From Lampris incognitus (lineage: Eukaryota; Chordata; Actinopteri; Lampriformes; Lampridae), in contig NC_079224.1 in NCBI RefSeq assembly GCF_029633865.1, positions 16,685,890 to 16,749,889 of the forward strand: DNA of 64,000 nucleotides, written 5' to 3'. A model generated the notes under the pieces. That model saw nothing but the letters and a program-made list of their open reading frames with translations, was not told the origin of the DNA and did no database searches. Shown in pieces: positions 35,094 to 64,000 of this stretch. Numbering within the stretch: position 1 is the first letter of the stretch; each line of letters opens with the position of its first letter. The position numbers and the translations under genes were made by a program.

Positions 35094-35154
35094 TGCTAAA
35101 TTTGGTTTGCTTTGCTATTGTTCTGTCTGAAGTCCAGATACTTCAATGGTAGAA

Positions 35155-35536
35155 GAAGAAAAAGAAGAAGAAGGAGAACTGACATCTTGGCTGACGTGAC
35201 TGACATCTCGGAGTGGATGGCAACACACCACCTGAAGCTCAGTCTGGACAAGACAGAGCTGATGTTCCTCCCAGGGAAAGGTTACCCGCACCGAGACCTG
35301 GCCATCACCATTGACAATACCGTGGTGACGCCAACTCGGACTGCGAGGAATCTGGGTGTGATCCTGGACGATGAACTGTCATTTGCTGCAAACGTTGCAT
35401 TGGTTGCTCGCTCCTGCAGATTTCTCCTCTATAACATCAGGAGGATTTGCCCATTCCTCACAGACGAGACGGCACAGGTTCTCATCCAGGCTCTGGTCAT
35501 CTCCCGGCTGGACTACGGCAACCCCCTCCTTGCCGG
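35155..35536 (+). mobile_element. L2-clade LINE reverse-transcriptase fragment
   Basis: An open frame from about 35180 reads DISEWMATHHLKLSLDKTEL, then FLPGKGYPHRDLAITIDN, ARNLGVILDDELSF and QALVISRLDYGNPLLAG. These are the palm/thumb motifs of L2-like (Maui-type) non-LTR reverse transcriptases. A GAAGAA run lies at its 5' side and the assembly gap cuts its 3' side. It is 5' truncated. Confidence 0.85.
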
Positions 35537-35736
35537 NNNNNNNNNNNNNNNNNNNNNNNNNNNNNNNNNNNNNNNNNNNNNNNNNNNNNNNNNNNNNNNN
35601 NNNNNNNNNNNNNNNNNNNNNNNNNNNNNNNNNNNNNNNNNNNNNNNNNNNNNNNNNNNNNNNNNNNNNNNNNNNNNNNNNNNNNNNNNNNNNNNNNNNN
35701 NNNNNNNNNNNNNNNNNNNNNNNNNNNNNNNNNNNN
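35537..35736. other. Assembly gap, 200 N
   Basis: Exactly 200 N, probably a gap of arbitrary length. It interrupts the LINE fragment; sequence after it does not continue the reverse transcriptase. Confidence 0.99.
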
Positions 35737-35937
35737 AAGCAGAGAGGGACAGGGAAGGGTATATGGGGTGTGGGGGTGGGAGGGTAGTGGAGGCAGTATC
35801 TCCAGCAGTAGGGAGGGAAAGGCTCTTGACAGCTCAGAGAGATTAGTGTCCATTACCAAACAAATTTCAGCTACCACATACAACACTTATGACAGGCCTC
35901 GCTCCGTTCAGCCCTCATGGAAGCCCTTTTTTTCTCC

Positions 35938-36034
35938 CTTCTTCTTCTTCTTCTTCTTCTTCTTCTTCTTCTTCTTCTTCTTCTTCTTCTTCTTCTTCTT
36001 CTTCTTCTTCTTCTTCTTCTTCTTCTTCTTCTTC
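35938..36034. repeat. (CTT)n microsatellite
   Basis: About 32 uninterrupted CTT units. Confidence 0.96.
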
Positions 36035-36583
36035 CTTTTAAACCGCACACTTTTGTCTTCATTGCCACGTCCCCTGGACACCGGGAATGAAACAAGTACT
36101 TGTTTTCTTGGTTGCTCAGTCTGAAAAAGAGGGCCGGCATTTAAGAAGGGTGTGGGAATCAATTATCCCACTCAAGAGACATGCTGGACCAGTGGAGTAT
36201 TGCTGGGATTAGTGTCCATTCCTGTCATGTACTGACAAACCCTCCAGCTGATCTCTTTAAAACCAGGTGTTGTTAAGAAGCAGCGCCCGTACTGGGGGGC
36301 CTGGACCTATAGGCGCTTGGCTCACTACACTTTAGGAATGACTGATGATATAATATTGGAAAAACATGCATGCCCCATGGCTCCGGCTGCTCACCTCCAT
36401 GTGCTCCGAAATCACACTGACTTAAATGGTAATTATATGCACCCAGCAAGAGGCGTCGCACTACAGCGGTTGATTCTGTCCAAAATGATGTGACTTATCC
36501 TGAGTGAGTATTTAAGCTTTGAATGCCTTGGATGACTCAAACCTGACTGCATGTGTCTATCGGTCTTCTTCTGTGGAAAACGT

Positions 36584-37040
36584 TTAACCCTTCAAAAAGG
36601 CCCATCACAGCGTTTAACAGCCGAGAAAAGACTCTCAATGATCTGTTTTTCAACCTGAAATTTGATGATTTTTACTCAAACCCAACGTTAGAAAAAGTGA
36701 AACGTGGTTTTTGTTCATATTTCTGTGAAAGCTGTACACCACTTGGGTACTACAATTGTGTTAGGGTCATTTTTGACCCAAGACATGTTTGGGTCATGTT
36801 TGACCCTATAAAAACGAGCGGTGTCCACTGATTAAATGCCATCTTTCTGCACTGAGTAGAGGGGAAACCCAGACAGTCACACAGTTTGTGATGAACGACA
36901 GGCTGTTGCTTCGTGCCAAATAGCTTTGGGGTTTAAAATTGAATGAAGTTGCTTTAATTGAGAGGTTTAATGAAGGCGGGTTGTAAACGACCCTCAAGAC
37001 GAGGGCGGTGTGCAGAGCGTGTGGACAACACGAGGGTTAA
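36584..37040. mobile_element. Candidate piggyBac-type MITE
   Basis: Begins TTAACCCTTC and ends ACAACACGAGGGTTAA, so both ends carry TTAA plus CCCT/AGGG inverted. It contains GGGTCATTTTTGACCC near 36765-36782, a motif common in fish TTAA-flanked elements. There is no coding capacity. The inverted-repeat match is only about 8-10 bp, so this is tentative. Confidence 0.4.
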
Positions 37041-38718
37041 GCAACGTCTACCCATGGTTTTTTCCATTATGCTTGCGCAACACGGCCAGCCAACCCGTCA
37101 CCATAATGCATGTTTAAAACGGGCTCACAATGGTGTGCGGCGCAAAGTTCTCGGCAGCTAGCTGAACTTCGCCAGAGCAACCAGGGGTCACGTTTTAGGT
37201 GAGGAACACTGCGGTGATTATCTCGCTTGTTCACGCAGATCCCTAATTTCAGATGCCATTTTGCGTCACGGGCCAATTATGAAATAAAATTTGGCTCCCA
37301 GAGCCCGTTGGCTCATCCGTTGCTCCCCCCACCACCACCACCCTATTCTGCACTAAATGTGCTGGATATTGTTGGGGATTGAGATGGACTAGGCTTCATC
37401 CCAAAAATCCTGGCAGGAGAAGCGCCCCAGGTGTAGCCGAGAAAACCTGGATCCTCCCCAAGTTCAGATAACTCTCTCTTTATGTGCCAGAGAGCAAGGT
37501 GTGTGCGAACACAAAAGATGTCAGGTGGTGTAAGCCAATGAAAAGTGTTTACACAGGAGTTAAGCAGGGCTGACCCTGGTCGAAGAAATTGGTAGCTAGC
37601 GAAAATTCAGGTTACATTACCAGCCGGTTTAATCAATATGGATAAGAAATACAAAATAAACGTTTTAAATCTGCTTATAATAGTGCATCTCTGCAAAAGC
37701 AGTGGCGGACATGTGAACATGGCACATGCATCAGGTGTGAGTTGCGGAGTAAAGCTGTCTGTGGTGCAAGGTCAGTGATGCCCAGTACCAGAAACATGAT
37801 CAAGAACAACCCAAACACAGATAATCTATGTGTCGCCCAGGAATAACCTCGCCGTGTCGAGTCAACGTTGATCATCGTTGAATCAAACGATGCGTTGGCA
37901 CACTATTTTTGCAAGCGCCGCAGCCTTCCGAGCGCCCTTCACAAACAGGAGTGTGACGATAGAGTTTCCATCCTGTAAAAGGATTGTTTTGACAATCAAA
38001 AGTTTTTTTGGGGGGTAATGCTTATCTTCTTATGCAATCGAGTAAGCAAGAGAGAACAAGGGTAAGTATTTCTTCATGAGCGGGCCTGCCAGAGGGCCCA
38101 GAAACCCTCGCGAGACGGGTTGATAACGTTGCCCGTTGATTTATCGTTTTCCGTACGATATTCCGCACACTACTTAAAAGGTCTCATCTCCGGTGAGATG
38201 AGCCCTGAGTTATATATATAATTGCTTACAAATTTGCTTTTTTTTTCCCTTGTGAACTACAAATGAACTTCCTTCACTCTTGTGCGGTTAAAAGAACCGA
38301 TTATTGAGTCTGTCAAAGGCAAAACTAGACTGATATTTAACTCCGACAGACAATCTTTAACCAAAATCTATGAGACACGGACGCTTTCTGTGGTATATGA
38401 TGTGTTTTGTGACTTGTGCGAACACGGGAGTACAGCGGCTCACACTGCTCTGTGTGTGTGTGTGTGTGGGGGGGCATGGAGGTACGCTGGCTCTCACAGT
38501 CTGCTGCTGAAGTCTTGCCCAGCTTACATGGACTCGTCCCCATCGTCTGCATGGAGACTACAGTGTTCATCGTGTGAAGCTGTCGTCACGCCGGTGCTGG
38601 ATTTAAACACCTTGAGACACGAGGCCGTGAAAAGACAAAATAAGCATCCTATTATGAGGAATTAAGAGACAAGGTGGCCGGGGAGAGGCCATAAATATGA
38701 GATCTGACCACCACCCCC

Positions 38719-38754
38719 TCTCGTTCGCGCTCTCTCTCTCTCTCTCTCTCTCGT

Positions 38755-38833
<79 letters not shown>
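38719..38833. repeat. (TC)n microsatellite
   Basis: About 115 bp of TC with two GTTCGC interruptions. Confidence 0.95.
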
Positions 38834-38838
<5 letters not shown>

Positions 38839-39068
38839 CCCAGGGTTTGTCCTTTCTGTGGGGCAGAAGAACCGATTTGTCACCGTTTTACAGTGCGGAG
38901 GGTTTGAAAACCTGTTTGTTGTTCTACTTTGCTTGAACCACTCTCAGTGAGGCATTTTCTGAAGCTGCTTTCCATTTATGAGCTGGATTACAATGAAATG
39001 AATAAATCTGAATATCAGCTGCTGGACTGGAATGTAAACTAAATAAATGTACTTTGAAAATCAAATCA

Positions 39069-39895
<827 letters not shown>

Positions 39896-39939
39896 CACCA
39901 GCTCTCTGTCAATGGAGGAGCGCGCAGATTTCCTCTCTG

Positions 39940-39946
39940 TATAAGA
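39940..39946 (+). promoter_or_regulatory. Candidate wnt9a TATA box
   Basis: TATAAGA in the first non-repeat sequence after the pyrimidine tract, 85 bp upstream of the ATG. This predicts transcription start near 39970 and a 5' UTR of about 55 nt, if no further upstream exon exists. Confidence 0.5.
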
Positions 39947-39999
39947 AGTGCTGAGCGTCCAACAGGGGATTTTACACACAGCTACTCAGGAGAAACGAA

Positions 40000-58949
<18,950 letters not shown>

Positions 58950-59135
58950 ACTGCTCAGTTCACCTTCGGGCTGTTCGGCGTCGGAGTGAGTTGAAGACGG
59001 TTTCCGGAGAGGCGGTTTCCGGAGAGGCGGTGCCCGGCAGCGGCCAAGCCATTTTTTTGATCTCGGACGATGTTTTGCTTCCGCTGTCGGAGAAAGTGTT
59101 CTGCAGACAAAAGCGAGAAAGCAGATGGAGACAAC

Positions 59136-59141
59136 AATAAA
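59136..59141 (+). terminator. Proximal wnt9a polyadenylation signal
   Basis: Canonical AATAAA 187 bp after the stop codon, followed about 20-30 bp on by a GT-containing stretch. Confidence 0.45.
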
Positions 59142-59319
59142 GCACTTTGAGGGACTTATATAGGTTGGGTTCTGACGTCCTGTGGCCCCCTCGCCCCCCC
59201 CACCCCACCACCATCTCCCCTCCCGCCCCCATGACCAGGGTTTGCAAAGTAAATTACCCCATCCTTTCCCTCAGACAACAGGGTCAATATCTCAAGCTTT
59301 TGGTTGCAGAGTTGCCTTG

Positions 59320-59321
<2 letters not shown>

Positions 59322-59415
<94 letters not shown>

Positions 59416-59450
59416 GGGGGAGAGAGAGGGGGAAGAGAGAGAGAGGGGGG
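59322..59450. repeat. (GA)n microsatellite
   Basis: About 130 bp of GA with a few AAAG and GGGG interruptions, downstream of the wnt9a stop. Confidence 0.95.
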
Positions 59451-59569
59451 CTTCAACTTCCCGATTCAACGTCCAATTAGAGCTATCGAAAACACAGAGC
59501 TTAGCAGCTGTGTCCAGTCAATGAGGATCTGCTACAAGGACAATAAATGCCAACAAACTGAAAGGCAAA

Positions 59570-59573
<4 letters not shown>

Positions 59574-59655
<82 letters not shown>
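59574..59655. repeat. (TG)n microsatellite
   Basis: About 80 bp of uninterrupted TG. Confidence 0.95.
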
Positions 59656-60477
59656 CGTTGTATGTGTATGTTTATTTGTATGTGCATGCATGTGTGTGCT
59701 GGTGGAAGTGTGAGGGATTACAGGGTGAGGATGTGTGTGCGTGTGTGTGTGCATGTGTGAGAGGGTTATTCCAACGACAACTTCTATGGCAAATGAGACC
59801 ATATTTTAGAGACTGCTTAAAAGACAGGGTGTAAGAATTATTCTACACGCACATATTTACACTCGCACACATTGTGTGTTTGCATACACATTGTAAATAA
59901 GTTCAACTATCTTGTAATGATATTATACAAGCCACTTATCTAACTATGTTAAAACAAACCACTAACCACACAAATGTTTTGTTGTTTGTGTGCTCTCGCT
60001 CGTTTTTTCTTCATTTTGACAAGGCCCTTTGGAAAGCAACGCGCTAGTGTCCTTTGTCTCTCGCTGTGGATAATTTATGGATCCGTTGGGACTACTTCTT
60101 CACAAGAAGAAATGAAAAAGAAAAAAAAAGCTTCATTTTCTCTATTTTTTTTGAAATTTTTTTTTTGCAGTAATATTATATAACGCAAAGCTGTTGTTGA
60201 ATGCATGAACAGAAATTAACTTTTTTTTTTGTTACCAGTCAATTTAAGTTGTTCTCGGCCTTGAGCGAAACTCAACCAGTGTTCAGGGAATAATGTAAAC
60301 CACTAATACTGATTTGGACAAAAAGACAAGAGTGAAAAAAGAGAGCAAAATCCAGATGAGATTCAAGTCGGAGACTGACGGCGGCCTTGTTGTTACCGTT
60401 AACGCTCTTACAACAGGTGATCGCTTGAGCAGCAGATAATCCGCATGTGACTAATACTACAGCCACTGGTGGAAAAC

Positions 60478-60478
60478 G

Positions 60479-60529
<51 letters not shown>
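60478..60529. repeat. (TA)n(CA)n microsatellite
   Basis: About 27 bp of TA followed by about 24 bp of CA. Confidence 0.93.
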
Positions 60530-61039
60530 CGTTTTCTGTGGCTCCTTGCAGCCTAAATCTACCTAATAGGATTTTTTTCTTTCTTTCTTTTTTTTTAAGT
60601 ATAAGGTTGTACAGAAAACTGTGGAGAACAGGAGGAATGTAGCCCCCTACCATTTCACATCCTTCCTCTTCAGCAGCGACTGTTAGATTGAGCCGTGTTC
60701 AGCAGGTGGACGGCCGGGCGGCCGACGTTGCATCGCCCAATGGGAGCAGTGCGGTGCGGTCCAGTCTGAAAATGCAACTTGACGTGTCTGCAGAACTGAT
60801 CGTGCGAGGAGGACTGCTTAAGCCAGGCCCCTTTCCGTAATGTTTTCGCCAGACATTGTTTTCGGTCGTCGTCGCTCGTGTTGCTCGACCCCTAATTCCA
60901 AACATTGGGCGTCAGAAAGGACGTGGCAAAAAATATGCCACTTTTTTTATTCACGATTCAGCGTGGCCGTTGTTCTAATTGATGAGATCATTTGCATCCC
61001 CCCACCCCCCACCCCTTTCCCCAGATGGCAAAATTGCTG

Positions 61040-61432
61040 TGGCCTGGACCTGTCCCCACACTCGCCACTTTCATCCGGCCCACATACCGCGTGGAATGAT
61101 GGCGCTTCGGCAGTCCACTCCTGTTTGCCAGATCTGGGCCAGAACCAAGCCAGAGCAATGCCACATGTGCCACATATTTGCCAAAGGTGGCCCATATTTG
61201 TTTTGTGATATTTGGGCCATATTCACCATTTACCACACGGGCCACTTCGGGGTCACATCCAGATTACATGTTGCCGAGAGCACCGCATCTTTGCCCAAAA
61301 AAGGCCCACATTTGATTTGGCATATTTGCTATTATACATGTGGGCCACTTCAGGCTCACATCCGTTTTTTCAGGGCCAGAAGAAGGCCATCAGTGCCGCA
61401 TCATTGCCTGAAGTGGCCCACATCCGGATGCT
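61040..61432. repeat. GGCCCACAT-type dispersed repeat
   Basis: Diverged internal copies of motifs such as GGCCCACATTTG, GGCCATATTC and GGGCCACTTC recur about every 30-60 bp. I recall such sequence as a dispersed repeat in fish genomes; the family was not named. The SINE at 61433 sits at its right side, and GGCACGTGGGCCGTTC near 61907 may be its continuation. Confidence 0.55.
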
Positions 61433-61857
61433 ATCTGGCTTTTCTCCCCAATTGTATCTGGCCGGTTACCCCACTCTTCCAAGTCGTCCCGGTCGCTGCT
61501 CCACCCCCTCTGCCGAGCCGGGGAGGGTTGCAGACTACCACATGCCTCCTCCGATACATGTGGAGTCGCCAGCCGCTTCTTTTCACCTGACAGTGGGGAG
61601 CTTTGCCAGGGGAACGTAGTGCGTGGGAGGATCACATTATTCCACCCAGTCCCCCCCCCAACAGGCGCCCCGACCAACCAAAGGAGGCACTAGTGCAGCG
61701 ACCAGGACACATACCCATATCCGGCTTCCCAGCTGCAGAAACAGCCAATGGTGTCTGTAGGGACGGTCGACCAAGCCGGAGGTTCACACGGGGATTCAAA
61801 CCACTGATCCCCGTGTTGGTAGGCAACGGAATAGACCGCCACGCCACCAGGACGCCC
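61433..61857 (-). repeat. tRNA-derived SINE, family A copy 8
   Basis: Reverse copy: on minus GGCGTCCTGGTGGCGTGGCG, B box near GGTTTGAATCC, complete body, ending AATTGGGGAGAAAAG at the low coordinate. Inserted in or beside the GGCCCACAT repeat. Confidence 0.87.
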
Positions 61858-64000
61858 CCCTGGTAATTTGCATTTTATCGTCGGCCATTTGCAACTTGTG
61901 AGAATGGCACGTGGGCCGTTCACTCATACAACGTCATACTGAACCCGGGCCACACATAAAATAGTGACAACAAGACACAACTGTCAAATCAGAGGAGTGA
62001 TCTGTTTGTTCAGTTCTCCGGGAATTGCCTCCATACATACGCGCAGGAAGACCACAAACAATATTTCCATACGTTTTCGGCACTCAGTGGGGACATCACA
62101 TGTAATGCTATGCAATATCGAAACGTTGTTTAAGATGGGTGTGAATTAACTACTGAGTGAGGGACCCAGCTTTGTATTATAGCCCCATTAACGCACTGAG
62201 GCCCCAAAGCCCCCCCTGATTTCCCTGAGTATTTAAAGATCTGTATTTATGGATATATACAGTGCAGTGCAGATTCTTATTTGTAAATAGCAAAGGTTTA
62301 TTCTCCTGTGGTATAGAGACAAGAGTGAGGCACATGCTCAGAGCTCACAGGCAATTTAAAATGGAAATCTGTAGCAGTACACACTTTGGAGAAAGACGCT
62401 TAACCCTGGGAAAAGGCAAGTGGTGTACTACTATTGGCTAAGGGTAATCATGAATATGGAGTACACAGCTGCTGTAAAACGCTAAGATTGTAACCGTTAG
62501 TGAGAGAAACTCGAGTGGCAATGCCAATTGATACAGCACCATGCCAAATATCCTTATAAAACGCCTTCGACCACAGTCATTCTCTGTGGACAACTTTTGA
62601 CTGCATTTTTTTTTGTTGGAGTATGACGATCACACGGTTTCTATTTGAAATCGACCCACCGTCCTCGACAGGGAAATCATGCTTTGGACAAGAGGGCCTG
62701 GCATACGGGTTATTTTGTCCCGAGGAGATGAATTCCAAGCATTTTGATACGAGGAGGCATGCCAAATAAAGAATGGTCAAAACATATACATAGAACTTTG
62801 CACGCTACATGGAAACCATAATAGCTATGCAGAGAGCCGAAGCATAAATGCCTGCTTCCCACAGCTCTCGGCTGTGTGTATTCTCCGCACACTCCTGAGG
62901 TTCCCTACTGTTGAATGGGCTCTGAATGGTAAACAGGCATGGCAGGAATACCAAAATGCACGGCCGGTGCATTTCTTGCTCGTTTATACTGTAGGGTTGT
63001 CCACAGGCTACCGCTTAAAATGTTCTCCACACGAAGAAGAGCACAAGCCGGATCCTGGCCGTCGGCTCCGGTTGTCGCTGTCACGCTCCGTCCTCCACGT
63101 TCTATTTCCAAACCCCATAGCTCTGCACTGTTAGCTGTCCGTGGATCATGTACAAAAGTCTATTTTGTAGGAAAAAAATAAAAAAATAAAATAGAAAGAT
63201 AAATTATTTTTTTGAAATATATTATGAGCATGTGTTCAGTGTAAATAACGTCAAAAGTCTAAACTGATTTTATATCCTGTATTTTTTACTTTTTTTTTTT
63301 ATTCTTTTTTTTTTTTTTTTGGCTTGTATGGGTGTTTGTTTCTTTTTGGGGATGGAGGCTTCAAGAAGCAATGTATACTTTTAAAAGGCAAAAAATGTTT
63401 TCAACGTGTTTTGTTTTTCAACATGATTTTATATAGATATCTCAAGCATTTACGGTGACATCCGAGCACAAAACAAATCCTGACAAGATTCGAAATTCCA
63501 CTTCCGCCGTCTCTCGTTCATGCTTTCCTGACTAGGACATTTCTAAAGGTATTCAAAGCTAAAGGTAAACTTTTTTTTGTGTGTAGCATTTGATCCGTTT
63601 GTATGACGGGGTGGGGTGGGGGGGGTATGGCTCTCTGATGTGTGTAATACCTATCTTTACTGTGGATAGGTGTGAACTGATGATGATGATATCAATGATG
63701 ATGACGACGATGGTGATGATGACGATAACGATAATCGGAGAATGTGTTATCAATAACTTTTTTTTTCTTATTTAACCCTGTCAGTCTTTTCTGATGGACA
63801 CAGGACAACCTGTTCTTGCTTAATCAGTGTACCCAGGTAGCGTTGGGCAGTCAATGTGGATGGGGTCATTCTCACCTTAGGGTCACGTTACACGTACATT
63901 TTCATTAGGATTTGTGCTGTGCTTGTAAATAAACACGACAGCCATGTATCGCCCTGTGTGATGACACCACACCAACAAAGCTTTTTTTTTTTCCTTCCAT

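Larger units (their letters stand above)
58950..63933 (+). other. Probable wnt9a 3' UTR and flank
   Basis: A near polyadenylation signal AATAAA is at 59136-59141, 187 bp after the stop. A distal AATAAA at 63928-63933 is followed by GT-rich sequence (CCCTGTGTGATG). Which is used cannot be told. A 15-bp tandem duplication (CGGTTTCCGGAGAGG) lies at about 58995-59025. AT-rich sequence from 63160 to 63330 contains other AATAAA-like motifs. Confidence 0.4.

Overview
The window is vertebrate nuclear DNA, most likely from a teleost fish. Two developmental signalling genes with short exons and kilobase introns sit in a background rich in microsatellites, minisatellites, tRNA-derived SINEs, non-LTR retrotransposon pieces and a Tc1-type element. 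There is a 200-base assembly gap. The species cannot be fixed from the sequence alone.

Genes. Only two protein-coding genes can be supported, both Wnt ligands, arranged head to head. wnt3a is on the minus strand (coding exons 26654-26757, 18169-18410, 7564-7829, 6940-7419). wnt9a is on the plus strand (coding exons 40025-40116, 54129-54388, 54539-54801, 58449-58949). All exon joins keep frame at GT-AG sites. Both mature proteins carry 24 cysteines and the acylated serine in the CHG(L/V)SG(S/T)C motif. The divergent WNT9A/WNT3A pair is known from other vertebrates; here the start codons are about 13.3 kb apart. Both proteins would be secreted, acylated ligands for Frizzled/LRP receptors.

Layout. 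1-6939: downstream flank and probable 3' UTR of wnt3a, with repeats. 6940-26757: wnt3a, with introns of about 0.14, 10.3 and 8.2 kb that hold three large minisatellites (10.8-12.2, 22.8-23.9 and 24.7-26.1 kb), two SINEs and a cluster of TCF/LEF-like sites near 15.8-15.95 kb. 26758-40024: shared intergenic region with a CpG-rich start, a Tc1 element with a nested SINE, an L2-like fragment cut by the gap, and an 830-bp pyrimidine tract ending just before the wnt9a promoter. 40025-58949: wnt9a, with introns of about 14.0, 0.15 and 3.6 kb, the last holding three copies of one SINE family. 58950-64000: probable long 3' UTR and flank with another SINE inside an older repeat.

The most notable non-genic signals are the VNTRs confined to wnt3a introns, a 33-bp-arm foldback inserted in one of them, an eight-copy SINE family with target-site duplications and a clear Pol III B box, the pyrimidine tract beside the wnt9a TATA box, and an upstream ORF overlapping the wnt9a start. 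I found no clearly new biological system. Most long reading frames here are translated microsatellites.
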